Part shown: one piece after another, positions 1 to 9,117 of the stretch
Position numbering within the stretch: the first letter of the stretch is position 1
Layout: the number at the start of each line of letters is the position of its first letter
Assembly (NCBI RefSeq): GCF_042665255.1
Contig: NZ_JBHTCD010000027.1
From: Insolitispirillum peregrinum
GTDB taxonomy: Bacteria; Pseudomonadota; Alphaproteobacteria; Rhodospirillales; Rhodospirillaceae
Reading direction: 5' to 3' (one strand)
DNA length: 64,000 nt
Made by a program: the position numbers and the translations under genes
Notes under the pieces: generated by a model
Databases searched by the model: none
What the model was told of the DNA's origin: nothing
What the model saw: the letters and a program-made list of their open reading frames with translations, nothing else

Positions 1-412
1 TAAAATCTTCTGCCCCATCTCTAGGGCACAAAAAAGGGATGAATGCGGCGTTGTAATGCATCAGCCAGATGGTTCTGCTGATCCCGTTGGAAAATCCTCG
101 AAATCGGAATGGTTTTGTAAGCCCTATTGAGGGCAAGGGAACAGGGTTTTTAATTCCATGAGAAAAACCCTGTTCTGCACTATGGAACTTATAATCTTTT
201 TCCCAGTTGTTTTTATTAGCTATAATATCCGTATGGATATTGCTCGTCTCCCATAGCAGGAGAAATTTCTCTGGGTCACATATTACGACAGCTTCATTTT
301 CAGATAATTCGTATTGAACTTTCATGAATGCGGTCCGACCACCTTGGAGTGGTATCGTGCAGACATAAAATTTCCGCGCAGGTGATGTGCTGTATATTTG
401 AAAGATGTTCAT
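1..412 (-). CDS. Plasmid fertility inhibition factor-like protein (partial, runs off left edge)
   Basis: An open frame reads leftward from an ATG at 412 to the window edge with no stop, giving about 137 residues; a second in-frame Met lies at 325. Visible motifs are FSHGIKNPVPL and, further on, FSNGISRTIWLM, followed by a Cys-Pro near the end. This matches my recollection of the plasmid fertility inhibition factor family (FiwA-type), whose members block transfer of co-resident plasmids and carry 'F.HG..NPVPL' and 'F.NG.TRTIWL' motifs. The gene is AT-richer than its neighbours, which suggests acquisition. It is divergent from cas3. Family assignment comes from remembered motifs only. Confidence 0.55.
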   Translation of the reverse strand, partial: MNIFQIYSTSPARKFYVCTIPLQGGRTAFMKVQYELSENEAVVICDPEKFLLLWETSNIHTDIIANKNNWEKDYKFHSAEQGFSHGIKNPVPLPSIGLTKPFRFRGFSNGISRTIWLMHYNAAFIPFLCPRDGAEDF

Positions 413-747
413 ATTAGGACCTGCTCTGCCAATCAGGGTGGGGCTGTTATGATGAGCCCCGAAGAGCATGGAGATGCCCCGCGCATATCCTGTCAAATAT
501 TTTCTACATTCGATCAGAGCGCTCATGGAGCAGCCCCCCCCCCAATGAGCCATACTCCGTTCGGGGTGAAGTGGCGTGGCAGCTCCTGTCACAGCTCTGC
601 ATTGAATTTATATGATGGAATCGATTTATGATTATTGATATCGTATTACTATAATTCTACTGCATATTGCGCATTTGCCGTGGAGAGATCGTTAGTGGTT
701 GAAATGAATGCATTTTCCTTCTTATCTCTTATTGCTGCGGGTGAATC
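413..747. other. Intergenic region upstream of cas3 with candidate promoter
   Basis: This 335-bp gap separates the divergent fertility-inhibition-like gene from cas3. It holds a run of about ten C residues near 533-542 and a clearly AT-rich second half (600-740). A perfect TATAAT lies at 650-655, with a weak -35-like TTATGA at 626-631 (18-bp spacing). This is the best sequence-level candidate for the cas operon promoter and leaves a leader of about 85 nt. A 77-codon frame at 398-631 has no convincing ribosome binding site, and I do not call it a gene. Confidence 0.35.
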
Positions 748-3315
748 ATGAGGTTGCCCGGCGCACGGAAAAACACCCTGGGTAATGTTGGTGCAGTTTC
801 CTGCTTTCGGTGTCCAGCGAAGAGCTATGTGACCCCGTCAGGAGAAACCTCTGTCGGGCGCACCGTCTATCAGCATTGCCTTATTGTCGGGCTGGTGGCG
901 CGTGAACTGATGGCACGCCGCCGGGTGATTGCCGTGCCGGGGGCAGAAACACAAGCCGCCGAGCATGACATTGGCAAAGTCAGCCCTTTCTTTTACGAAA
1001 AAATACGTCAGGCCTGTACCGTTCCAAATGATCTGGTGGCGTTGCCGGGAATCAATCCGGCTTTGGAACGGCAATGGGGTGGTCATGCGACGGTTGGCAT
1101 GGTGGCTGCCCGTGGGATGGGAATGCCAGGATATGGTCCCGCCATTATCGGGCAGCACCATGGCTTTTATCCCAATGCACAAAATTACACGGCGTCTGCC
1201 GAGATTTTTGGCGGGCCTGCATGGCAGGAGCAACGTGTCCAGTTGGTGCAGGCACTGCGGTCTGCCCTGAACGTGCATGAGCCGGTGATCACGGATATGT
1301 GGCAGGCGCGTTTGTTGACGGGGTTCACGACAGTTGCCGACTGGATCGGGTCAGGAGATTTTTTCGAGGACCCCGCCAGCGACTGGGAAGGTGCCATTTC
1401 TCAGGCAGTTGACGAAGCCGGTTTCCTCGGCCTGTCCGTGCGGATGGGGCTGAGCTTTGAAGACCTGTTCGGTTTTTCGCCCAATCCGGTCCAGCAGGCT
1501 TTTTCGGCCTGCGTCACCTCGCCCGGAGTGTATGCCCTCGAAGCCCCGATGGGCTTGGGCAAGACCGAGGCCGCCCTGTACGCGGCCTATCAAATGCTAC
1601 AGAGTGGTCAGGCAGAAGGCGTTTATTTTGCTCTGCCAACACAACTGACATCCAACAAGATTTACGAACGCTTTCGGGCTTTTCTGGCCGCAATTTTACC
1701 GGATGGGCAGCCGCGACGGGCTTTGCTGCTGCATGGACAAGCCTGGTTGACCGATACCCTGATGGGGGAAGATGCCCAACCGGGAGGAAGCTGGTTTGAC
1801 CATCGCAAACGGGGATTGCTGGCTCCGTTTGCCGTTGGAACCCTGGATCAGGCACTGATGGCGGTGATGAACGTCAGTCACGGTGCGGTCAGAGCCTTTG
1901 GTTTGGCCGGGAAGGTGGTCATTCTGGACGAAGTCCACAGCTATGATGCCTATACTGGCGTGCTGCTGGATACGCTGGTGAGCGCCTTGCGCCAGTGGGG
2001 GGCGACGGTCATCGTGTTGAGCGCAACGCTGACGCAGGACCGGCGTGCGGACATTTTGGGAGCATCAGTCTCTCAGGCGGCATATCCGTTGATTACGGCC
2101 TGTCCGAACGATGGCCCCGCAAGTGAAATTGCCTTGTCACCGCCGCCGACCTCACAGGTGAAGGTAACATCCTGCCCGGATGATGCCCTGGCGCTGGAGG
2201 AGGCTCTGGCCCGTGCCGGACAGGGCCAGCAGGTGCTGTGGGTGGAAAACACCGTTGCCGAGGCACAGCAACGATTTAAAAGCCTGGCAGCCCGCGCCAG
2301 AAGTCAGGGCATTGACTGTGGTCTGCTGCATTCGCGTTATCTGCAATCTGATCGACAGACTGCCGAAGCAGAATGGGTGAAGACCTTTGGCAAGGATGGG
2401 CGAGATCAGCGATCCCGCTGTGGCCGGATCTTGATCGGCACTCAGGTTGTTGAGCAGTCTTTGGATATCGACGCCGACTTTCTGGTGAGTCGCTTTGCTC
2501 CAACCGATATGCTGTTACAGCGGTTGGGGCGCTTGTGGCGCCATCGCGACACCCCGCGCCCGACCGGGACCGAATGTACTGCCTGGCTGCTGGTGCCGGA
2601 CCTGTCCCGTGCCGTCGAAGCCCCTGCGGTAGCATTCGGTCCGACTGCGGCAGTTTACAGTCCGTACGTGTTGTGTCGCTCACTCGAGGTATGGCACGAG
2701 CGGCGCGCCGTCTGTTTGCCTGATGACATCCGTAGTCTGGTGGAGAACACCTATGTTGCCCGGGAAGAGCAAGGGAACATGGTCCGGTGGTTTGACGAGC
2801 TGGAACACGGAACCCGCACCAGAAAAGGACGGCGGGCATTGCGCCAGATGGCTCGCCTGACGTTGGTGGATGACGAACCTGTCCATTCGGATACAACCGC
2901 ACGCACCCGTTTTTCCGACATTGAAACCTGTGATGTCCTGTTGGTGCAAAGCCTGCGGGCAGGCAAGGCGGCTTCCATCTGCCTGTTGCCGGACGGTTCA
3001 CGCGCTGAAATTCCCCATCACTTGCGGGATATCGACCGGCAGGCATGGCGCCAACTGGCTGCCCGCCTGATGCGGGCTGTTGTCCGGGTGCCGCAACACC
3101 ATGCACCTCAGGCCGTGTCTGTCCGGGTCCTGGCATCGCATGGATTGGGGCAGTGTTTTTATCTCGGGATGCCAGATGATCCCGAGGCTTTGTTGCGGGT
3201 GGCGGTGATCGGTGATGATGGAGTTTTGTCCGCACTGGGCGGTGGACCGGCCCATCCAGACCTGAGGCTGCGGTATGACAGCGATTTTGGCTATCGCGTC
3301 GAAGAACGGGGATAA
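748..3315 (+). CDS. cas3: Type I-E CRISPR-associated helicase/nuclease Cas3
   Basis: The 855-residue protein has an N-terminal HD nuclease domain and a C-terminal SF2 helicase. It degrades DNA that Cascade has bound. HD-domain metal ligands include H43, the HDIGK motif at 73-77, H113 and H137-H138. Helicase motifs are Walker A (APMGLGKTE, 266-274), DEVH (394-397), SAT (425-427) and QRLGRLWR (591-598). Length is normal for I-E Cas3. A TGA lies two codons upstream, so ATG 748 is the first possible start; its ribosome binding site is weak. It heads an eight-gene cas operon, with cse1 starting 9 bp after its stop. Confidence 0.97.
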   Translation: MRLPGARKNTLGNVGAVSCFRCPAKSYVTPSGETSVGRTVYQHCLIVGLVARELMARRRVIAVPGAETQAAEHDIGKVSPFFYEKIRQACTVPNDLVALPGINPALERQWGGHATVGMVAARGMGMPGYGPAIIGQHHGFYPNAQNYTASAEIFGGPAWQEQRVQLVQALRSALNVHEPVITDMWQARLLTGFTTVADWIGSGDFFEDPASDWEGAISQAVDEAGFLGLSVRMGLSFEDLFGFSPNPVQQAFSACVTSPGVYALEAPMGLGKTEAALYAAYQMLQSGQAEGVYFALPTQLTSNKIYERFRAFLAAILPDGQPRRALLLHGQAWLTDTLMGEDAQPGGSWFDHRKRGLLAPFAVGTLDQALMAVMNVSHGAVRAFGLAGKVVILDEVHSYDAYTGVLLDTLVSALRQWGATVIVLSATLTQDRRADILGASVSQAAYPLITACPNDGPASEIALSPPPTSQVKVTSCPDDALALEEALARAGQGQQVLWVENTVAEAQQRFKSLAARARSQGIDCGLLHSRYLQSDRQTAEAEWVKTFGKDGRDQRSRCGRILIGTQVVEQSLDIDADFLVSRFAPTDMLLQRLGRLWRHRDTPRPTGTECTAWLLVPDLSRAVEAPAVAFGPTAAVYSPYVLCRSLEVWHERRAVCLPDDIRSLVENTYVAREEQGNMVRWFDELEHGTRTRKGRRALRQMARLTLVDDEPVHSDTTARTRFSDIETCDVLLVQSLRAGKAASICLLPDGSRAEIPHHLRDIDRQAWRQLAARLMRAVVRVPQHHAPQAVSVRVLASHGLGQCFYLGMPDDPEALLRVAVIGDDGVLSALGGGPAHPDLRLRYDSDFGYRVEERG

Positions 3316-3324
3316 GGATAGAGC

Positions 3325-4827
3325 GTGACAAACCGTTTCAATTTGATCGATGAACCGTGGATTCCGGTGGCTGGGGCCGGGCGTGTCAGCTTGGCGGATC
3401 TTTTTTCCAATCCGGATTTGCGGACGTTTGGTGGTACGCCAGTCGAAAAAATAGCCCTGTTCAAGCTGGTGATGGCGATTGCTCAGGCGGCGCAAACTCC
3501 TGCTGACGAAGCCGCCTGGCAGGATCTGACGGCGGCAGGGCTGGCCGAGCGGTGCCGGGATTATCTGGCGGGGCACCACGCGGCCTTCTTTCTGTACGGG
3601 GATCGACCGTTTTTGCAGATGCCGACGATCAAGGCTACCGCATTGCAGGCATACGGTGCGGTCCGGCCTGATGTTTCAACCGGAAATACCACCGTCCTGC
3701 TGGAAACCCAGATCGAACACCCTCTGTCAGATGCCGAACGTGCGGTCTTGCTGGTGACGCAGATGGGCTTCGCGTTGGGGGGGAAAAAGACCGATAACAG
3801 TGTGGTACTGTCTGCGGGCTATCGGCGCAAGCAGAATGACAAGGGAAAGCCTTCGACCGGAAAGCCGGGGCCCAGTGTCGAATTTCTGGGGGTTCTCCAT
3901 TCGTTTATTGAAGGCCCGAGCATTCAGGACACGGTGCTGCTGAACCTGATGACGGATAATGGCATTGCACGCAGCCAGATGTTTCCGGGGGGAGTGGGTG
4001 TTGCCCCGTGGGAGGCCATGCCGACCGGCGAGGATTGTGGCGTGGCCCGTCGGCTGGTGCAGTCCCTGATGGGACGTCTGGTGCCGTTGTGCCGCTTCTG
4101 CCTGTTGATGGATGACGGGCTGCACTATTCCGAAGGTATTCTGCATCCGGGATATAAGGATGGCGTGACCGATCCGACCACCACAGCGTTGTTGACGGGC
4201 AAAAAGCCTGTCGTTCTGTGGGTTGATCCCCAGAAAAGGCCATGGCGCAGCGTGACGGCCTTGCTGGGATTCATGAACGCCGGGGATGCCATGTTCTGCC
4301 GTCAGGTGCAGATTGGTATGGGCCGCGCCGTTCAAGGGGATAACCCGATCCGTTTGTGGTCTGGTGGATTGCGGGTCAGCAGCAATGCGGGCGAACAGTA
4401 CGTCTCTGGCGCGGACGATTTCGTGGAAAGCGATGTGACCTTGCCGCCCAATGTGAATGATGATCTGGGGTTTCAGGAACTGAAGTCCGAGATGGAGGCT
4501 TTGGATGCAGTCAGCCGAATTGTTTATTCGTCCGTGTCCAGATATTGCACTGAATTGAAGGTGGATGGAAAAAGCCGGGCTGCCAAGGCTTCGGAGCTGT
4601 ATTGGCAGTTGTGTGAACGGCATTTTCAGGACTTGCTGTACGCCTGTTATGCGGGCGAAGAAACAGCACAGGCTCTTTCCTCTCTCCACAGGGTCTTTAC
4701 CGAATGCGCGCTGCGGTCTTTTGACGACTTTTGCCCTCAGGACACAGCCCGACAGCTTGATGCGTGGGCCAAGGCCCGTCCCAAAGCCCCCCTGTTCAAT
4801 CGTGAAAAGGCCCGTAAAGGGCGGTGA
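3325..4827 (+). CDS. cse1: Type I-E Cascade large subunit Cse1 (CasA/Cas8e)
   Basis: This 500-residue protein opens with NRFNLIDEPWIPV, the signature start of the Cse1/CasA family, followed by a TFGGTPVEKIALFKLV segment. The family forms the large Cascade subunit that reads the PAM, opens the target and recruits Cas3. Length matches the family. Translation appears to begin at GTG 3325, 9 bp after the cas3 stop. The 52-bp gap to cse2 is the widest in the operon apart from the leader. Confidence 0.95.
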   Translation: MTNRFNLIDEPWIPVAGAGRVSLADLFSNPDLRTFGGTPVEKIALFKLVMAIAQAAQTPADEAAWQDLTAAGLAERCRDYLAGHHAAFFLYGDRPFLQMPTIKATALQAYGAVRPDVSTGNTTVLLETQIEHPLSDAERAVLLVTQMGFALGGKKTDNSVVLSAGYRRKQNDKGKPSTGKPGPSVEFLGVLHSFIEGPSIQDTVLLNLMTDNGIARSQMFPGGVGVAPWEAMPTGEDCGVARRLVQSLMGRLVPLCRFCLLMDDGLHYSEGILHPGYKDGVTDPTTTALLTGKKPVVLWVDPQKRPWRSVTALLGFMNAGDAMFCRQVQIGMGRAVQGDNPIRLWSGGLRVSSNAGEQYVSGADDFVESDVTLPPNVNDDLGFQELKSEMEALDAVSRIVYSSVSRYCTELKVDGKSRAAKASELYWQLCERHFQDLLYACYAGEETAQALSSLHRVFTECALRSFDDFCPQDTARQLDAWAKARPKAPLFNREKARKGR

Positions 4828-4879
4828 TGGCAATGGCTGTCGCCACAATGTGTTTTCTGAAGCTAAAGGGATAACGGGT

Positions 4880-5422
4880 ATGGAACTCCCCCAGCAGCAC
4901 ACCAATACCGGCGATCAGCCGGTGAAAGACCGCGACAGCAGTTTTGTGCAGGCGGTGCTTGATCTGCGTGCGACAAACAAGGGACTGGCCGCCCGGCTGC
5001 GGCGGGCAGACAACCCCGGAACGGAATACCAGTGCTGGGATTTTCTGGTCCGCTTTGGGTGTAATCTGGAACAGGACCGGGACCGTGCTCCTCTGGCCCT
5101 GATTGCGGCTGCCATCTGCAAAAGTGATCAGGCTGGAAACGGCAATGCCGGACTGGGGACGGCTTTGCTGTCCTGTTACGACAACGAGCCAGAGGGGGCA
5201 GGCAAAGCGCGGCTGATGCGGTTGCTGTCCTGTGATTCCCTGACCGAGGTCTGCCGCATTCTGCGCCCTGTTCTGGCCCTGATTGCCAGCAAGGGAACGT
5301 CGCGACTGGATTACGCGACCCTGCTGCGCCAATTGCGGTGGTTCGACGCAGATCGCCAGCGTATCCAGGCCCGCTGGGCGCAGGAATACTATCGGACAGT
5401 TCCGTCGGAGGCTGCAATATGA
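4880..5422 (+). CDS. cse2: Type I-E Cascade small subunit Cse2 (CasB)
   Basis: I place the start at ATG 4880 (MELPQQHTN...), preceded by AAAGGG nine bases upstream. The open frame extends further upstream inside cse1, but that part reads as cse1 shadow. The 180-residue product is helical and basic, with an LDYATLLRQLRWF segment near the end typical of Cse2, which forms the dimer along the Cascade belly and stabilises the R-loop. The stop overlaps the cas6e start (ATGA at 5419-5422), so the two are translationally coupled. Confidence 0.9.
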   Translation: MELPQQHTNTGDQPVKDRDSSFVQAVLDLRATNKGLAARLRRADNPGTEYQCWDFLVRFGCNLEQDRDRAPLALIAAAICKSDQAGNGNAGLGTALLSCYDNEPEGAGKARLMRLLSCDSLTEVCRILRPVLALIASKGTSRLDYATLLRQLRWFDADRQRIQARWAQEYYRTVPSEAAI

Positions 5423-6063
5423 GCATGATTGCGGCCGTTCTGCGGCTGGACCGCGCCGCTGTTCAGGCGTTGCGGATCACCGATCCCTATTCCTTGCACC
5501 GGGTGATTTACAGCCTGTTTCCGGATGTCCGTGATGATGCCGCCAAACAGGGCAGCACCCCCAGCGGCATCCTGTTTGCCGACAAGGGCGGGGACGCGCG
5601 GGGACGCAAGGTGCTGATTCTGGCCGACCGCCCTCCCCGCCCCGAAGGATTGGGTGAATGGGGCGAACTGGACAGCAAGCCCGTTCCGGCAGGATTCCTC
5701 CATCACTCCCGCTATCGTTTCGAGGTGGTGATCAATCCCACCCGCCGGGACAGTGCCAGTCGCAAACTGGTTCCGGTGCGCCAGCGCCACGACATTGCCG
5801 AATGGTTTTGTCAGGCCGCTGCCCGGTCATGGGGATTTGCGGCGGACGCGGATGGCCTGACGGTCAGCACCGCCGATGTTTTGCAATTTCGAGGGAAGGG
5901 ACAGCAGCCAGTCACAATTGCCCGGGCGACCGTGCAGGGCACCTTGACTGTGACCGACGCCGATCTGTTCCAGCAAAGTTTCCAGCGCGGAATTGGCCGG
6001 GGCCGAGCCTTTGGCTGTGGTCTTTTGCAACTTGTTCCGCTTGCCAGCGATCTGTTTTCGTAA
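5419..6063 (+). CDS. cas6e: CRISPR pre-crRNA endoribonuclease Cas6e (CasE)
   Basis: The start is ATG 5419, overlapping the cse2 stop; the product has 214 residues. DPYSLHRVIYSLFPD near the N-terminus carries H27, at the position of the catalytic histidine of Cas6e. The C-terminal GIGRGRAFGCGLL is the glycine-rich loop of RAMP folds. The enzyme cuts the repeat hairpin to release crRNAs and stays in Cascade. It sits between cse2 and cas7, whereas in E. coli it follows cas5, so this locus uses an alternative gene order. Confidence 0.93.
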   Translation: MSMIAAVLRLDRAAVQALRITDPYSLHRVIYSLFPDVRDDAAKQGSTPSGILFADKGGDARGRKVLILADRPPRPEGLGEWGELDSKPVPAGFLHHSRYRFEVVINPTRRDSASRKLVPVRQRHDIAEWFCQAAARSWGFAADADGLTVSTADVLQFRGKGQQPVTIARATVQGTLTVTDADLFQQSFQRGIGRGRAFGCGLLQLVPLASDLFS

Positions 6064-6077
6064 TCAGGGGAAGCCTT

Positions 6078-7109
6078 ATGGTGTCCAATCCGTATCAGAA
6101 AATCCGTATCGAGTACCATATTCTGCAATCATTCCCGGTGACCTGTCTGAACCGTGATGATGTCGGAGCGCCAAAAACTGCGGTGGTCGGTGGTGTTACC
6201 CGCGCCCGGGTCAGCTCGCAGTGCTGGAAACGCCAGGTCCGTCTGGCTTTGCAGGATTTCGGCGTCAAACTGGCCAGCCGCACCAAGCACGTTGCGCCGC
6301 TGTTTCGCGCCGCCTGCGAACAGGCCGGAGCCTCTGCCGAGCAGGCCGAGGCTTGTGGTACGAAAATCGCTGACCTGCTCAGTGATGATACCCTGCTGTT
6401 CATCAGTGACAGCGAGGCAACCAGTCTGGCGGCCTATGCTGCCGAGGTTGGCTTCGAGGCTGACAAGCTGAAGGATAAAGAGCTGGCCAAACGGGCGAAA
6501 AAAGCGCTGACCCCCGCGACCGATGCCCTCGATATTGCGTTGTTTGGCCGCATGGTGGCCAAAGCTGCCGATATGAACATCGAAGCGGCGGCCTGCTTCT
6601 CTCACGCCTTGTCGACCCACAAGGTCAGCAACGAAATCGACTTCTTTACCGCGCTGGATGATCAGGCCGAAGAGCCGGGCGCGGCGCACATGGGGACGCT
6701 GGAATTCAATTCAGCAACCTATTACCGCTACATCAGCCTCGATCTGGGGCAACTGGCGGCCAGCATGGAGCCGGATGATATCCGCACGGCCATTGCCGCC
6801 TTTACATACGCCCTGTATCAGGCCGTTCCGGCAGCTCGCCAGACCACCCAGTCCGGGGCCAGCCCGTGGGACTTTGCCCGAGTGCTGGTTCGGCGGGGGC
6901 AGCGTTTGCAGGTGCCGTTCGATGCGCCGGTGAAAGCCAAAGGCGAAGGCTATGCCGCGCCCAGCATCGAAGCCCTGACAACCTATCTGGATAAAAAAGA
7001 ACGCCTGTCCGGCTCGTTGTTTGGCAAACTCGGCTGCTATGACTGGGGGCTGGATGAGACTTTCAGCATTGATGATCTGGTACAAGCCCTGCAAAACCAC
7101 GTGCAGTGA
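6078..7109 (+). CDS. cas7e: Type I-E Cascade backbone subunit Cas7e (Cse4/CasC)
   Basis: The start ATG 6078 follows CAGGGGAA at 6065-6072 and lies 14 bp after cas6e. The 343-residue product begins with a YQKIRIEYHILQSFPVTCLNRDD segment, then TRARVSSQCWKRQVR, typical of Cas7e/Cse4. Six copies form the crRNA-binding filament of Cascade. The longer open frame upstream (from 5658) overlaps cas6e in another frame and is not coding. The cas7 stop sits 11 bp before the preferred cas5 start. Confidence 0.95.
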   Translation: MVSNPYQKIRIEYHILQSFPVTCLNRDDVGAPKTAVVGGVTRARVSSQCWKRQVRLALQDFGVKLASRTKHVAPLFRAACEQAGASAEQAEACGTKIADLLSDDTLLFISDSEATSLAAYAAEVGFEADKLKDKELAKRAKKALTPATDALDIALFGRMVAKAADMNIEAAACFSHALSTHKVSNEIDFFTALDDQAEEPGAAHMGTLEFNSATYYRYISLDLGQLAASMEPDDIRTAIAAFTYALYQAVPAARQTTQSGASPWDFARVLVRRGQRLQVPFDAPVKAKGEGYAAPSIEALTTYLDKKERLSGSLFGKLGCYDWGLDETFSIDDLVQALQNHVQ

Positions 7110-7120
7110 AAGGTGACGTA

Positions 7121-7843
7121 ATGGGGGATCCCTACCTTTTGCTATGGCTAGAGGCTCCGTTGCAGTCCTGGGGGCATGACTCCCGTTTCGGACGCCGGGA
7201 CAGTCTCGACTTCCCGACCAAATCAGGGGTGCTGGGCTTGCTGGCCTGCGCGCTGGGGGCTGGGGGGGCTCAAACCGAATGGTTGGCCCGCTGGGCAGAC
7301 AAGGATTTACAGGTGCGGGCCTATACCCCCCGGGATTCCCGGGGGACCGCGCGTCCCCGCTTGCCGCTGCTGTGTGATTTCCACATGGTCGGCAGCGGGT
7401 ATGACGATCAGAACCCGTGGCAGAACCTGCTGATTCCCAAAAAGAGTGATGGCGGTAAGGCTGTTGGTGGCGGGACCAAAATCACCTACCGCTATTATGT
7501 TCAGGACATGGCCTTTGCCGTGCTGCTGCAAGGAACGGCGGCGGATATCGCCGATGCCGCACAGGCCTTGCAGGATCCGGTATGGGATTTGTATCTGGGC
7601 CGGAAAAGCTGTCCTCCGACCGAATTCATCCATCAGGGTGTTTTTCCCGATGCCGAGGCTGCCCGCAATGCTGCCGAGGCATTGGCCCTCGACAAACAAC
7701 GAGCGTGCTCGTTCCGGGTCGAACAGGGTGAACTGGAAGGGGATACGGTGATCCGTCTGAACGATGTCCCTCTCCAGTTCGGGCACCAAAAGCGGTACCG
7801 TGATCGTATGGTGACCATTTTTGACCAGCGAGGAGAGGTCTGA
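7121..7843 (+). CDS. cas5e: Type I-E Cascade subunit Cas5e (CasD)
   Basis: I choose ATG 7121 over the in-frame GTG at 7106 because AAGGTG at 7110-7115 is a well-placed ribosome binding site. The 240-residue protein starts YLLLWLEAPLQSWG and continues FGRRDSLDFPTKSGVLGLLACALG, both strong Cas5 signatures. Cas5e caps the 5' handle of the crRNA and contacts Cse1. Its TGA shares one base with the cas1 start (TGATG at 7841-7845), indicating tight coupling. Confidence 0.95.
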   Translation: MGDPYLLLWLEAPLQSWGHDSRFGRRDSLDFPTKSGVLGLLACALGAGGAQTEWLARWADKDLQVRAYTPRDSRGTARPRLPLLCDFHMVGSGYDDQNPWQNLLIPKKSDGGKAVGGGTKITYRYYVQDMAFAVLLQGTAADIADAAQALQDPVWDLYLGRKSCPPTEFIHQGVFPDAEAARNAAEALALDKQRACSFRVEQGELEGDTVIRLNDVPLQFGHQKRYRDRMVTIFDQRGEV

Positions 7844-8718
7844 TGGCTGACGGGCAGCGTTTATTGCTCAAAATCACCCGGGAAACGCTGCCTCAGGTCA
7901 AGGACCGCTACCCCTTTCTGTATCTGGAGCGTGGCCGTCTGGAGGTGGATGACAGCAGCGTCAAATGGATTGATGCCACGGGACAGGTTTTGCCCCTGCC
8001 CGTGGCAACGCTGAATTGCCTGATGCTGGGGCCGGGAACATCGGTGACGCATGAAGCGGTCAAAACCACCGTGGCGGCGAACTGTTCATTAAGCTGGGTT
8101 GGCGAAGACTGCCTGTTGTTTTATGCCGCTGGTCACTTGCCGACCGCAGACAGCCGGAACCTGAAACAGCAGATCGCTCTTGCCAGTACTCCCGCGGCGT
8201 CACTGGAGGTAGCCCGGGCCATGTACGCCACCCGTTTCCCCGACGCTGATCTACAGGGAAAAACCCTGAAGGAAATGATGGGAATGGAAGGCTATCGGGT
8301 CAAGCAACTCTATCAGGCTAAAGCTGAAGAATATCAGGTTGGCTGGGCAGGGCGTAATTTCACGCCCGGAAATTTCCAGCTAAGCGACGTTACCAACCAG
8401 ATCCTGACCGCGACCAACGCGGCCCTGTATGGCATCCTGTGTGCTGTCGTTCATAGCATGGGCTATTCTCCCCATATCGGCTTTATCCACTCGGGCAGTC
8501 CATTGCCTTTCATTTATGACATGGCGGATTTGTATAAGGAGTATTTGTGCATAGACCTGGCATTCCAGCAAACCAGTGATCTGGCCGGACGGTATGACCG
8601 CGCCAAAGTGTCTGCGGCATTCCGTGAGCGCGCTTTGGAAATGGACCTGCTGGCCGTTGTTTCCCGTGATATCACAACCTTGCTGTGGCCAGACAATGCT
8701 CGTCGTCGTCGCAAATAA
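7843..8718 (+). CDS. cas1: Type I-E CRISPR adaptation integrase Cas1
   Basis: The 291-residue protein shows the Cas1e pattern: a beta-rich N-terminal domain, VTHEAVKTTVAANCSLSWVGED, then a helical catalytic domain with TNAALYGILCAVVHSMGYSPHIGFIHSG and the downstream DMADLYKE. The conserved Glu, His and Asp that bind the metal all fall in this second half. With Cas2 it integrates spacers at the leader end. Its last 23 bases overlap cas2, and the C-terminus ends in an RRRRK basic run. Confidence 0.97.
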   Translation: MADGQRLLLKITRETLPQVKDRYPFLYLERGRLEVDDSSVKWIDATGQVLPLPVATLNCLMLGPGTSVTHEAVKTTVAANCSLSWVGEDCLLFYAAGHLPTADSRNLKQQIALASTPAASLEVARAMYATRFPDADLQGKTLKEMMGMEGYRVKQLYQAKAEEYQVGWAGRNFTPGNFQLSDVTNQILTATNAALYGILCAVVHSMGYSPHIGFIHSGSPLPFIYDMADLYKEYLCIDLAFQQTSDLAGRYDRAKVSAAFRERALEMDLLAVVSRDITTLLWPDNARRRRK

Positions 8719-8992
8719 CCTGCCGCCAGCCGTGCGGGGGCGTATGAAACTGTGGTTTATTGAACCTCGGGCCAATGTGTTTGTGTCAGGGGTGAAGGAT
8801 GCTGTGGCTCTGGAAATTCTGGACGATTTGTTCCGGCATTGTCCACCAGAAGCAGGGCTTCTGTGTTTTCGCTCCCTGCCAAAACCGCCGGGCTACGAGA
8901 TTCGGACTTGGGGGGCGACCAGCAAGGATGTAACCCGGCTGTCAGGGTTGCAGTTGGTCGTTGAAACAATCTCTACCGACGTTCAGTGGTGA
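8696..8992 (+). CDS. cas2: Type I-E CRISPR adaptation protein Cas2
   Basis: The start ATG 8696 lies inside the cas1 3' end. The 98-residue product reads MLVVVANNLPPAVRGRMKLWFIE, typical of the Cas2e (CT1978) subfamily with its PAVRGRL-like segment. It dimerises as the scaffold between Cas1 dimers. The upstream part of this open frame (from 8576) is cas1 shadow. The gene ends 125 bp before the first repeat, so the adaptation pair adjoins the array leader. Confidence 0.95.
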   Translation: MLVVVANNLPPAVRGRMKLWFIEPRANVFVSGVKDAVALEILDDLFRHCPPEAGLLCFRSLPKPPGYEIRTWGATSKDVTRLSGLQLVVETISTDVQW

Positions 8993-9117
8993 TGTGAGGA
9001 AAGCTGTAGCCGTTTTGCGATGCTTTCCCCGTTTTATCTCCAGAAGTGCGAAACCCTTAAATCACGAGAAACACAAAATATTGATTGACGCTCGCTGCGT
9101 TGACACATTTTATAGGG
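8993..9117 (+). promoter_or_regulatory. CRISPR leader with IHF consensus site and promoter-like elements
   Basis: This is the 125-bp AT-rich segment between cas2 and the first repeat. Positions 9074-9086 read CAAAATATTGATT, a perfect match to YAANNNNTTGATW, the reverse complement of the IHF consensus. Its near edge is 31 bp from repeat 1. In type I-E systems IHF bends the leader for Cas1-Cas2 integration. TTGACG (9085-9090) and TTTTAT (9108-9113) form a promoter-like pair at 17-bp spacing; a start from it would fall at the first repeat, so an upstream promoter is also possible. Confidence 0.65.

Noticed and set aside
398..631. 77-codon frame upstream of cas3
   Set aside because: No ribosome binding site, includes a poly-C tract, overlaps the start of the divergent partial gene, and has no protein-like pattern.
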